DNA of 64,000 bases from an uncultured Mycobacteriaceae bacterium (GTDB lineage: Bacteria > Actinomycetota > Actinomycetes > Mycobacteriales > Mycobacteriaceae): NCBI GenBank assembly GCA_902826815.1, contig CADEGF010000005.1:25243-89242 (forward strand), written 5' to 3'. Positions 33,742-41,629 of the stretch are shown here, piece by piece. The notes beneath the pieces were generated by a model that saw only the letters and a list, made by a program, of their open reading frames with translations, was not told where the DNA came from and ran no database searches. Position 1 is the stretch's first letter. The number at the start of each line of letters is the position of its first letter. Position numbers and translations under genes: made by a program.

Positions 33742-34692
33742 CTACTTCCTGACGCCTTGGAGGCTTGGGATAGCGGTGTGCAAGGTGGGCAGAGGGACGA
33801 CGAGTTCGCCGCCCCAGTCCGCGATGTAGGCGAGTTCCTCGGTGAGTTCGGCCTCGAGGTGCCAATTCAGCGCCAGCACCACGTCGGGACGGTCGTGTGC
33901 GATCTGGTCGGGCTCGTAGATGGGAATTCGTGTACCCGGAGTGAAGCGACCTTGCTTGTAGGGATCGCGGTCGACCGTGTATTCGAGAAGATCGCTACGG
34001 ATGCCGCAGTAGTTGAGCAGTGTGTTGCCACCCTTACCCGGGGCGCCGTATCCGACGACCCTCTTTCCCCCGACACGGCAGTCGAGGAGGAAGCGCAGAA
34101 GGACATGTCGGATGGACTCTGAGCGTCGGCGCAGCTTCGAGTAACCGGCGACCTGGTGCAACCCGGCGTCTCGCTCGACTCGCAATAGTTCGGTCACGCG
34201 CCCGCTCGGCGGGCCTGCCAAGGCCTGCGGTCGCATCCAGACCCGGATGGAGCCGCCGCGTGTCTCGATCAGCTCGACGTCGACGACGGCTAGGTCGGCT
34301 GTCGCGAGTGCGCGACTCACCGAAAGCAGGGTGAAGTACTGCAGATGCTCGTGGTAGACGGCGTCGAACAGACCCAGCTCGAAGAGGTTGAGCGCATGGT
34401 GCACCTCAATGCTCGCGCAGCCGTTGTCATCGAGCGACTGTCGCAGCGATCGTGTGAAGCCCACCAGATCCGGGATGCCGTCATAAACATTGCAGGCAAT
34501 CGCGGTGGGGATCCCTGTCGTCAGTGCGGGGATCTGCAGGAGCAGGCAATCCTCGCACAGTCGCAGATGCAGCGGATACGTGCGCTCCACGGAGTCCAGC
34601 TGATCGGCGGACAGAAATGACTCGCACGGCGGGGTGGCGCCAAGATCCAAAACACTCACCAGGCGTATCGAATTGCACAGTCGACACCGCAC
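33742..34692 (-). CDS. C-methyltransferase-like protein lacking the SAM-binding core
   Basis: A 316-aa protein of the family that C-methylates nucleotide sugars (Methyltransf_13/12/14 architecture, usually about 400 aa). The N-terminal zinc module is present (CRLC, CEDCLLLQ). The C-terminal part is also present (FDAVYHEHLQYFTLLSV, ETRGGSIRVW, VVGYGAPGKGGNTLL). Between CEDCLLLQIPALTT and NVYDGIPDLVGFTRSL, the segment that normally holds the VEIGSNDG SAM-binding loop is absent, about 90 residues. The reading frame is intact. The protein is probably unable to methylate, unless it has acquired another role. It is the last gene of the operon started by the sugar transferase. Confidence 0.75.
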   Translation of the reverse strand: MRCRLCNSIRLVSVLDLGATPPCESFLSADQLDSVERTYPLHLRLCEDCLLLQIPALTTGIPTAIACNVYDGIPDLVGFTRSLRQSLDDNGCASIEVHHALNLFELGLFDAVYHEHLQYFTLLSVSRALATADLAVVDVELIETRGGSIRVWMRPQALAGPPSGRVTELLRVERDAGLHQVAGYSKLRRRSESIRHVLLRFLLDCRVGGKRVVGYGAPGKGGNTLLNYCGIRSDLLEYTVDRDPYKQGRFTPGTRIPIYEPDQIAHDRPDVVLALNWHLEAELTEELAYIADWGGELVVPLPTLHTAIPSLQGVRK

Positions 34693-34723
34693 TCGTCACC
34701 CCTATGCCATCTTCTTCGAGGCG

Positions 34724-35710
34724 CTATGCCACAACCAGCGCGCCCGGTTCGGGCGCCAACACGCCGCGCAGCCATTGGACCGTCCGCCCGATTCCGTCGG
34801 GCAGGTCCACGGAAGGCGTCCACCCGAGTTCCCTTCGTGCCTTCGTTGCATCGAGCGAAATGGCATGTAGCTCACCGTTGCGAGCCGCGGCGTAGCAGGG
34901 AGGCGATGAACTGCCGACGGCAGCCGCGATCAACTGGTGGACTTCGGTCACGGTGGCCTGTCGACCCGTGCCGATGTTGTACGTACCGACCGTGCTGTTC
35001 GGCGCGTCGGCGGCACGCACGAACGCATCGACGACGTCGTCGACGTATACGTAGTCACGAGCAGCGGTGCCGTCGCCGTATACGGTGGCGACGTCATCGG
35101 TGATCAAGGCGCGCCCGAAGATTGTTATGACCCCGGCCTCGCCGTGCGGATTCTGTCGTGGCCCATAGACGTTGGCCAAGGCCAGACTGATCGGCGCGAT
35201 GCCGTACATCTCCGCATAGGCACGCAGGTACAGCTCCCCGGCAACCTTCGCCACCGCATACGGTGAGATCGGATTCGCCACAAAAGATTCGTCGGCGGGT
35301 AGGCAAGCGGGGGCTCCGTATCGCGATCCCCCCGAGGCGGCGTATACGATCCGGCGAACTTCAGCATGCCGGGCGGCCTCGAGGACGTTGATGGTGCCGA
35401 GCACATTGCTGCGTGCGTCGAACTGCGGATCGGTAACCGAGGCCGTCAAATTGACCTGGGCCGCAAGGTGGAAGATGACATCTGGATTGGTGCCGACGAC
35501 GATGTCGGCGAGTTCGGGTGCCTGAATATCGTTCTGCACGAACGTGAACCGTCGTCGATCCAGCCGGTACCGACTACGAGCATCATCGAGGTTGGCCAGG
35601 ACACCCGTGCTGAGATTGTCGATCCCGACGACCTGATGGCCCTCGCGCAGCAGCCGGTCGACCAATGTCGAACCGATGAAGCCGGCAGCGCCGGTGACCA
35701 GAGCTCGCAT
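34724..35710 (-). CDS. GalE-like UDP-sugar 4-epimerase
   Basis: A 328-aa extended SDR with MRALVTGAAGFIGSTLVDRLL, VIFHLAAQVNLTASVTDPQF, the catalytic Y-x3-K in ISPYAVAKVAGE, and ANVYGPRQNPHGEAGVI. It resembles actinobacterial GalE-type UDP-glucose 4-epimerases. It would supply UDP-galactose or a related sugar for the repeat unit. It lies 33 nt after the sugar transferase and 31 nt before the methyltransferase-like gene. Substrate (glucose, GlcNAc or uronate) cannot be fixed by eye. Confidence 0.85.
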   Translation of the reverse strand: MRALVTGAAGFIGSTLVDRLLREGHQVVGIDNLSTGVLANLDDARSRYRLDRRRFTFVQNDIQAPELADIVVGTNPDVIFHLAAQVNLTASVTDPQFDARSNVLGTINVLEAARHAEVRRIVYAASGGSRYGAPACLPADESFVANPISPYAVAKVAGELYLRAYAEMYGIAPISLALANVYGPRQNPHGEAGVITIFGRALITDDVATVYGDGTAARDYVYVDDVVDAFVRAADAPNSTVGTYNIGTGRQATVTEVHQLIAAAVGSSSPPCYAAARNGELHAISLDATKARRELGWTPSVDLPDGIGRTVQWLRGVLAPEPGALVVA

Positions 35711-35743
35711 TGCGTTGCCTCCTATCCCCTGAGACCGACGGCC

Positions 35744-37291
35744 TCAGTAGGCCCCACGACGCTCGACGACAGCGCGCAGGGTTTTAGCGATGATCAGGAT
35801 GTCCCCGACCATCGACCAGTTGTCGACGTACGAAAGATCAAGGCGGACGGCCTTGTCCCACGGCAGATCTGAACGACCGCTGACCTGCCACAGGCCAGTG
35901 ACGCCCGGCTTGACGAGCAGCCGCCGCTGCACGTCGTCGTCATAGGCTTCGACCTCACGCCTCAGCGGCGGTCGCGGGCCGACAACGCTCATCTCCCGAC
36001 GTAGCACGTTGATGAACTGCGGAAGCTCGTCAACGCTGAATCGGCGGAGCACCCGACCGACCGGTGTGACGCGCGGATCGTTCTTCATCTTGAAGAGCAG
36101 CCCGTCGCTCTCGTTTGCACTCAGCAAGTTCGGCAGCTCTTTGTCGGCATCGTCGATCATCGTGCGGAACTTCAACATCATGAACGGTCTGCCGTCGATG
36201 CCGATCCGCTCGGCTTTGTAGAAGACCGGACCCTTGCTGGTCAGCCTGACGGCGATGCCGGCGGCCAGAAGCACCGGCAGTGCGGCCGTCAGTGCGGCGA
36301 GCGCGAAGGTGAAATCGAACGCTCGCTTCTGGAACCGTTTGGCTCCCTGATACTGCGGCTTGTCTATGTAGAGCAGCGGCAGTCCCGCTATCGGACGCAT
36401 CACCAACCGCGAACGGGCGACATCCATGACACCGGGCGAGACGACAAGCTCGACACCCATTGGCTCGAGCTCCCAGATGAGCTTCCGAATGCCCTTGACG
36501 CCGAAATGGTCGGTGCCCGCAATCGCGACCTTGTCGGCCCCGTAGCCGCGGATGGCTTCAAGGACGTTGCCGTCTCCACCGACGATCGGAATCTGTCGAC
36601 CGTTGATGGTGAGGTGTTCTCCGCACGGTTCGCCGTAACCGGGAATGGCGATCCCGACGACGCGATATCCGTAGTCCGGGCTGCTGGTCAGCTCACTGGC
36701 AAGGTTTGCGACGGCGTCCCGGTCTCCGATGGCTAGTACCGATGTTTGGTACCGCCCCGCCCTTCGCTGACGGACCCCGTAGCCACGCCACTGCCAGCGG
36801 CTGAGAACGAGCCCGACGATGCCGACGGGGAGAGCCACCGCGAGGTAGCCGCGGGATACTTCCAGCTTCATCAACAACTCGGCGATGGCGACTACGCCGA
36901 ACGTCCAGAACGACGCCGCGACGACTCGCCGATATTCCTCGATCCCCGCTCCCACATGCTTCGGCGATCGGGTCCGCATGCCTGCGAGAGCGGCCAGCCA
37001 GATGCCGATGAGAACCGCCGAGTAGAGCGTTTCGTAGTGGGTGATCAGGCTGTCGGCCGCCGGTGTGCTACCGAACCTGGCGTACTGCGCCAGCAATACG
37101 GCTGCGCAGACCACGATCGCGTCGGTGATAAGGAGATAGCTGGTGAACCTGCGTTCCCAGTTGGAACGCTCCCCGAGCTGCGCGACCGGCGCAACCGCGT
37201 TAGGCCGAACAACTGTGAGCTCGGGGCGACCCGGACTCAGCACGTCATCGCGTGCTCCCGCGTATGCACCCTGGCCGTGTTGCATGACCAT
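35744..37291 (-). CDS. Polyprenyl-phosphate sugar phosphotransferase (priming enzyme)
   Basis: A 515-aa protein of the WbaP/CpsE type. It has about four N-terminal membrane segments (50-160), a soluble CoA-binding-like middle domain (VLAIGDRDAVANLASELTSS) and a fifth membrane segment near 330. The catalytic bacterial sugar transferase domain follows (KRAFDFTFALAALTAALPVL, GPVFYKAERIG, KFRTM, RFSVDELPQ, GPRPPLRREVEAY, KPGVTGLWQVSGR). It transfers a sugar-1-phosphate from a UDP-sugar to undecaprenyl phosphate and so starts each repeat unit. An alternative ATG lies at 37285. A 13-bp GC-rich hairpin lies in the leader just upstream. Confidence 0.9.
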   Translation of the reverse strand: MVMQHGQGAYAGARDDVLSPGRPELTVVRPNAVAPVAQLGERSNWERRFTSYLLITDAIVVCAAVLLAQYARFGSTPAADSLITHYETLYSAVLIGIWLAALAGMRTRSPKHVGAGIEEYRRVVAASFWTFGVVAIAELLMKLEVSRGYLAVALPVGIVGLVLSRWQWRGYGVRQRRAGRYQTSVLAIGDRDAVANLASELTSSPDYGYRVVGIAIPGYGEPCGEHLTINGRQIPIVGGDGNVLEAIRGYGADKVAIAGTDHFGVKGIRKLIWELEPMGVELVVSPGVMDVARSRLVMRPIAGLPLLYIDKPQYQGAKRFQKRAFDFTFALAALTAALPVLLAAGIAVRLTSKGPVFYKAERIGIDGRPFMMLKFRTMIDDADKELPNLLSANESDGLLFKMKNDPRVTPVGRVLRRFSVDELPQFINVLRREMSVVGPRPPLRREVEAYDDDVQRRLLVKPGVTGLWQVSGRSDLPWDKAVRLDLSYVDNWSMVGDILIIAKTLRAVVERRGAY

Positions 37292-37313
37292 GGCGCTACC
37301 CCAGGGCCTTGGA

Positions 37314-37352
37314 GCCGGCGGAGTCGACTAGGGGTTTGCCGACTCCGCCGGC
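37314..37352 (-). promoter_or_regulatory. 13-bp inverted repeat in the sugar transferase leader
   Basis: GCCGGCGGAGTCG (37314-37326) and CGACTCCGCCGGC (37340-37352) are perfect inverted copies around a 13-nt loop. On the minus strand this places a very stable hairpin 22 nt upstream of the sugar transferase ATG. The loop carries ACCCC, which could pair with GGGGT just before the start codon. A role in translation or attenuation control is inferred; it could also be a simple structural hairpin. Confidence 0.5.
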
Positions 37353-37556
37353 CATCGAGACGCGCCATGAGCGGACGGCGCGGTGGGTCACATGAAGCGA
37401 CGAAAGTGGCACGTAAAGACGTAGATCCTGGCCTGACACGGTCCTCCCCTTTGCTAGAGAGCTGATGCCGCTATATCGACTATTCCACGCTTGCGCAAAT
37501 TCCTGTGGGTTAGCTACCAGCCGCACATCCGCGCAAACATCCTCTATGAGTTATGC

Positions 37557-37600
37557 AAGCTACCACTCGTACTTTTGCATTGCAAGGCGAATCTAGCAAA
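37557..37600 (-). repeat. 44-bp upstream element, copy 2
   Basis: This is the second copy of the element at 33426-33469. It contains TTGC-ATT-GCAA (37575-37585) and a dyad GAATCT-AGCAA-AGATTC (37589-37605). In the second dyad the arm sequence differs from copy 1 but the base pairing is kept. It lies 266 bp upstream of the priming sugar transferase, in the same orientation as copy 1 relative to its operon. Confidence 0.7.
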
Positions 37601-37931
37601 GATTCATCTGCGAAGAATCGCAAGCGGGTCGCCGCACCGTCCTTCGATCGCGGCCGCTAACCCGGATAACCTATCTGACCAGGTTATATGATCGCTCAGT
37701 GAGCCGACGGCGGCGGGGAGTCAAATTGGCGACAACGTCAAGATTCACGTGAGCCTGCAGATCTAGCAATTCAACTAGGCGCCGTAACTTCCATCGACTT
37801 ATAGTGGCATGGCAACGCCCCGACTGGATGGCGAATGCATCGCGAAGCAGATAATGGCAAATCACAGAAGATCGCTGAGGGCCCGCTGCCCGCGGCCCGG
37901 ACGTACGTCGGAACTGTCGCCGAGAGAGCGA

Positions 37932-39092
37932 TCAGCCGAGAATGAGACCGGACGTCGGAACGCCCGTACCAGCGGTCACGAGCACATGTTCGACGTCGGG
38001 AACAGGGTTCACCGAGGTTCCGCGCAGCTGACGGACACCCTCGGCGATTCCGTTCATACCGTGGATGTAGGCCTCGCCGAGCTGGCCGCCATGGGTGTTG
38101 ATGGGCAGCCTGCCGCCGACCTCGATCGCGCCGTCGGCGATGTAGTCCTTGGCCTCGCCCTTACCGCAGAAGCCCAACTCCTCCAGCTGTATCAGCGTGA
38201 ACGGCGTGAAGTGGTCATAGAGCACGGCGGTCTGGATATCGGTCGGCGCCAAGCCGGACTGATCCCACAGCTGCCTGCCGACCAGGCCCATCTCGGGCAA
38301 CCCCAACTCGGGCCGGTAGTAGCTGACCATCGAGTACTGGTCCGGGCTCGAGCCCTGCGAGGCGGCCTCGATGACAGCGGGCCGGTGCTTGAGATCCTTG
38401 GCCCGCTCCGCCGACGTGATCACGAGCGCGACACCGCCGTCGGTCTCCTGACAACAGTCCAGCAGCCGCAACGGCTCGGCGATCCACCGTGAATTCTGGT
38501 GGTCTTCAATGGTTATCGGCTTCTCGTAGAAGTAGGCCTTCGGGTTGTTGGCCGCATGCTTGCGGTCGGCGACCGAGACGGCACCGAAGTCCTTGCTCGT
38601 CGCGCCGGACAGGTGCATGTACCTGCGCGCGATCATCGCCACCTGTGCTGCCGGTGTAGACAGCCCGTGCGGATACGAGAAGGAATTGTCCACGCCGGTG
38701 GAGTCCGCGTTCTCGACCAGCCGCATCTGCACCTGGCCGAAACGTTGTCCCGACCTCTCGTTGAAAGCGCGGTACGCCACAACGCAATCCGCGACTCCGG
38801 TGGCGACGGCGATCGCCGCCTGCTGGACCGTCGCGCAGGCTGCGCCACCACCATGATGAATCTTCGAGAAGAACTTCAGCTCATCGATGCCCGTGGCACG
38901 CGCGATCGCGACCTCGGTGTTGGAGTCCATGGTGAACGTGACCATGCCGTCCACGTCCGCGGGCGTCAGGCCCGCATCGTCGAGGGCATCGAGCACGGCC
39001 TCGGAGGCGAGTCGCAGCTCACTACGGCCTGAGTTCTTCGAGAAGTCTGTGGCGCCGATGCCGACGATCGCGGCCTTACCACTGAGGCTCAT
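37932..39092 (-). CDS. ltp2: Ltp2, steroid side-chain retro-aldolase
   Basis: A 386-aa thiolase-fold protein of the lipid-transfer type, the same length as M. tuberculosis Rv3540c. Landmarks are KAAIVGIGATDFSKNSGRSE, FFSKIHHGGGAACATVQQA, AVLYDHFTPFTLIQLEELGF and INTHGGQLGEAYIHGMNG. With the DUF35 part of ChsH2 it cleaves 17-hydroxy-3-oxo-pregnene-20-carboxyl-CoA, releasing propionyl-CoA and an androstene-dione. It is the last gene of the cyp125 operon, and its ATG overlaps the chsH1 stop (ATGA). KstR control through the operators upstream of cyp125 is likely. Confidence 0.92.
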   Translation of the reverse strand: MSLSGKAAIVGIGATDFSKNSGRSELRLASEAVLDALDDAGLTPADVDGMVTFTMDSNTEVAIARATGIDELKFFSKIHHGGGAACATVQQAAIAVATGVADCVVAYRAFNERSGQRFGQVQMRLVENADSTGVDNSFSYPHGLSTPAAQVAMIARRYMHLSGATSKDFGAVSVADRKHAANNPKAYFYEKPITIEDHQNSRWIAEPLRLLDCCQETDGGVALVITSAERAKDLKHRPAVIEAASQGSSPDQYSMVSYYRPELGLPEMGLVGRQLWDQSGLAPTDIQTAVLYDHFTPFTLIQLEELGFCGKGEAKDYIADGAIEVGGRLPINTHGGQLGEAYIHGMNGIAEGVRQLRGTSVNPVPDVEHVLVTAGTGVPTSGLILG

Positions 39093-39505
39093 GCCTCGGC
39101 TCCGATTGTCAACGTCGACGTGGCGATCACGTGGTCGCCAAGACTGTTGCTGCCAACGACTTTCACGGTGATGACCCCGGCCTCGACCGCCGTCACCTCG
39201 CCCTTAAACGTGACGGTGTCGTAGGCATACCAGGGCACACCGAGCCGCAGCTTGATCGATTTGATGATCGCGGTCGGGCCCGCCCAGTCGGTGACGAAGC
39301 GCTCGACAAGGCCGGTGTCGGTGAGGATGTTGACGAAGATGTCCTTGGAGCCTTTTGCCTGCGCCTTGTCGCGGTCGTGGTGGACGTCCTGATAGTCGCG
39401 GGTGGCTATCGCCGTCGACACGATGAACGTCGGATCGCCATACAGCGAGAGCTCGGGCAGCTTCGTGCCGACCGCTGGCTTGGATGAGATCTCTGTTGCG
39501 CTCAT
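39089..39505 (-). CDS. chsH1: ChsH1, steroid enoyl-CoA hydratase subunit
   Basis: A 138-aa single MaoC-like hotdog protein. The hydratase motif is visible as TRDYQDVHHDRDKAQAKGSKDIF, where the Asp and His are the catalytic pair. It forms the active half of the heteromeric hydratase with ChsH2, acting on the 3-carbon side-chain intermediate. The ATG at 39505 overlaps the chsH2 stop (ATGA), and its own stop overlaps the ltp2 start. It corresponds in order and size to Rv3541c. Confidence 0.9.
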   Translation of the reverse strand: MSATEISSKPAVGTKLPELSLYGDPTFIVSTAIATRDYQDVHHDRDKAQAKGSKDIFVNILTDTGLVERFVTDWAGPTAIIKSIKLRLGVPWYAYDTVTFKGEVTAVEAGVITVKVVGSNSLGDHVIATSTLTIGAEA

Positions 39506-40467
39506 GAATCCTGCTCCCATGCGTACAGCGTCCACGCCGGACCGCTGTCTCCTTCGGGGAAGTCGATATACGTTGCGCGGACCTGCATTCCAATCTGCAC
39601 AGTCGAGGGATCGACGCCGCGGAGCTGACCCAGCATCCGGACCCCCTCCTCGAGCTCGACCAGCGCGATGACGAACGGCAGTGTGCGACCGGGCACCTTC
39701 GGCGCATGGTGGACAACGAAGCTGAACACCGTGCCCTTGCCCGAAGCGACGACGTAATCCGTCGGTAGTTCTTTGTCTTGCCACAGGGCGGGCACCGGCG
39801 GATGTTGCAGGGTTCCGTCTCCGCGCTTCTGGATGCGCAGCTCGTGGGCGTTGACGCCGTCCCAGAAGAACTTGGTATCGCGCGACGAGGCGGGCCGCAT
39901 CATCGCGTCGGCGTCGAGATCGTCAGGAACCGATGCGGTCTGTCCCTGCGCGGCCTCTGCAGGCCTGAACTTCAGGATGCGCCAGTCCATTTCGGCCACG
40001 TCTTCATCACCGACCTGCCAGGTGATCTTCTGGCTGATGAAGTAACCCTCACCGAGTGCGGTGTTCTTGGGGCCGACGACATCGGTCAGTTCGGCGACGA
40101 CGCTGACGTCCTCACCGGGCCGCAGGTAGCGGTGATACGTCTGATCGCAGTTGGTCGCAACGACGCCGACGAACCCTGCGCCGTCGAACAACTCCATGAT
40201 CGGACCGATGGGGTCGTCGCCGGGACGGTCGCCGCCGAGACCCATCATCGTCCACACCTGGATCATCGCAGGCGGCGCGACGACACCCGGATGGCCTGCC
40301 GCCGTGGCCGCTGCCTCGTCGACATAGATCTGGTTGGCGTCGCCGAGTGCGTCGACCCAGTGCCGAATCATCGGCTGGTTCACCGGATCGCGGCCGACCC
40401 GTGCCTTGCTCGGCCCGGCGGCTTTGATCTCCGCTACTGCCTTGTGGATGTCGTCTGGCGTCGTCAC
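39502..40467 (-). CDS. chsH2: ChsH2, MaoC-DUF35 fusion subunit
   Basis: A 321-aa two-part protein. An N-terminal MaoC-like hotdog domain has VNQPMIRHWVDALGDANQIY, where the catalytic His is absent, so it depends on ChsH1. A C-terminal DUF35 OB-fold domain begins near ALWQDKELPTDYVVASGKG and binds Ltp2. The GTG start at 40467 overlaps the chsE2 stop (GTGA). It corresponds to Rv3542c. It couples hydration to aldol cleavage of the cholesterol side chain. Confidence 0.9.
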   Translation of the reverse strand: MTTPDDIHKAVAEIKAAGPSKARVGRDPVNQPMIRHWVDALGDANQIYVDEAAATAAGHPGVVAPPAMIQVWTMMGLGGDRPGDDPIGPIMELFDGAGFVGVVATNCDQTYHRYLRPGEDVSVVAELTDVVGPKNTALGEGYFISQKITWQVGDEDVAEMDWRILKFRPAEAAQGQTASVPDDLDADAMMRPASSRDTKFFWDGVNAHELRIQKRGDGTLQHPPVPALWQDKELPTDYVVASGKGTVFSFVVHHAPKVPGRTLPFVIALVELEEGVRMLGQLRGVDPSTVQIGMQVRATYIDFPEGDSGPAWTLYAWEQDS

Positions 40468-41627
40468 CTGGGCACCCTCGGCACCTTCAGCCCCGCAGCG
40501 GCGATCATCTCGCGCATCACCTCGTTCACTCCGCCCCCGAACGTGATCACCAAGTTCCGCTTGGTCTGGCTGTCCAGCCACTCGAGCAGTTCGGCGGTAG
40601 CCGGGTCGGCCGGGTTGCCATGGGCTCCGACGATCTCCTCGGCAAGCCTTCCGGCGTACTGAATACGCTCGGTGCCAAACACTTTCGTCGCCGCCGCGTC
40701 GGCGACGTCGATGGTCTCGCCGGACGCCGCCACCTGCCAGTTGAGCAACTCGTTGATCCGCCACATCGCCTTGAGCTCGCCGAGCGAACGCTTGACGTCG
40801 TCATGGTCGATCGGGGTGTCCCCGTTGCTCCCGGGCTTGGCGGCCCATGCGTGGATGCGGTCGTAGAGCGACGCGAAACGGCCGGCCGGTCCAAGCATCA
40901 CCCGCTCGTTGTTGAGCTGTGTGGTGATCAGCCGCCAGCCGCCGTTCTCCTCGCCGACGAGCATGTCGGCGGGGACCCGGACGTCGTTGTAGTACGTGGC
41001 GTTGGTGTGGTGTGCGCCGTCGGACAGGATCATCGGAGTCCACGAGTAGCCGGGATCCGTGGTGTCCACGATGAGCATCGAAATGCCCTTGTGCTTGGCG
41101 GCTTCCGGATCCGTGCGGCAGGCCAGCCAGACGTAGTCGGCGTCGTGGCCGCCGGTGGTGAAGACCTTCTGGCCGTTGATGATGTACTCATCGCCCTGGC
41201 GGATCGCGGTGGTGCGCAGCGATGCGAGGTCGGTGCCCGCCTCCGGCTCGGTGTAACCGATCGCGAAGTGCACCTCACCGGCGAGAATGCCCGGCAGGAA
41301 CTTCTTCTTCTGCAGATCGGTGCCGTACTGCTGCAGGGTCGGTCCGACCGTCTGCAACGTCACCGCGGGCAGCGGCACGTCGGCGCGGTGTGCCTCGTTG
41401 ACGAAGATCGACTGCTCGATCGGGCCGAAGCCAAGGCCGCCGAACTCCTTGGGCCAGCCGACGCCCAGCTTGCCGTCCGAACCCATCCGCTTGATCACCG
41501 CACGGTAGGCCTTGCCGTGGCGGTCCGCCTCCATCTCCGCGGCCTCTTCGGTGGAAATGAGATTCGAAAAGTATTCGCGCAGTTCGGCTTGCAGCTGCCT
41601 CTGCTCGGGGGTCAGTTCGATGTACAT
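40464..41627 (-). CDS. chsE2: ChsE2 (FadE29), acyl-CoA dehydrogenase subunit
   Basis: A 387-aa acyl-CoA dehydrogenase, the usual length of FadE29. It begins MYIELTPEQRQLQAELREYF. It also shows FAIGYTEPEAGTDLASLRTTA, VFTTGGHDADYVWLACRTDP and, near the end, RNLVITFGGGVNEVMREMIA. It forms an alpha2-beta2 complex with ChsE1 that dehydrogenates the 3-carbon side chain of 3-oxo-4-pregnene-20-carboxyl-CoA. It lies 2 nt from chsE1 and overlaps the chsH2 start. Confidence 0.9.
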   Translation of the reverse strand: MYIELTPEQRQLQAELREYFSNLISTEEAAEMEADRHGKAYRAVIKRMGSDGKLGVGWPKEFGGLGFGPIEQSIFVNEAHRADVPLPAVTLQTVGPTLQQYGTDLQKKKFLPGILAGEVHFAIGYTEPEAGTDLASLRTTAIRQGDEYIINGQKVFTTGGHDADYVWLACRTDPEAAKHKGISMLIVDTTDPGYSWTPMILSDGAHHTNATYYNDVRVPADMLVGEENGGWRLITTQLNNERVMLGPAGRFASLYDRIHAWAAKPGSNGDTPIDHDDVKRSLGELKAMWRINELLNWQVAASGETIDVADAAATKVFGTERIQYAGRLAEEIVGAHGNPADPATAELLEWLDSQTKRNLVITFGGGVNEVMREMIAAAGLKVPRVPR

Positions 41628-41629
41628 AC

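Larger units (their letters stand above)
37292..37931. other. Gap between the glycan locus and the steroid operon
   Basis: No convincing gene is seen in these 640 bp. From the sugar transferase side, it holds a 13-bp perfect inverted repeat (37314-37352), TTTGCTA (37450-37456) and the palindrome TTGCGCAA (37491-37498). A degenerate TAGCTACC-containing stretch (about 37510-37537) precedes the second 44-bp element (37557-37600). A plus-strand reading frame from 37809 overlaps ltp2 antisense and looks non-coding. This is the junction where synteny with the M. tuberculosis steroid cluster ends. Confidence 0.55.

Noticed and set aside
28537-35710. Both sugar epimerases as dTDP-glucose 4,6-dehydratase (RmlB)
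   Set aside because: The motifs match 4-epimerases (AGVRPS in one, GalE-like pattern in the other), and no other rml genes are linked.
37292-37931. tRNA or attachment site at the boundary of the accessory block
   Set aside because: No tRNA-like cloverleaf, integrase gene or matching terminal repeat was visible.
37809-38492. 227-codon plus-strand reading frame at the start of the steroid block
   Set aside because: Most of it is antisense to ltp2 and shows no family motifs; it is a by-product of high GC content.
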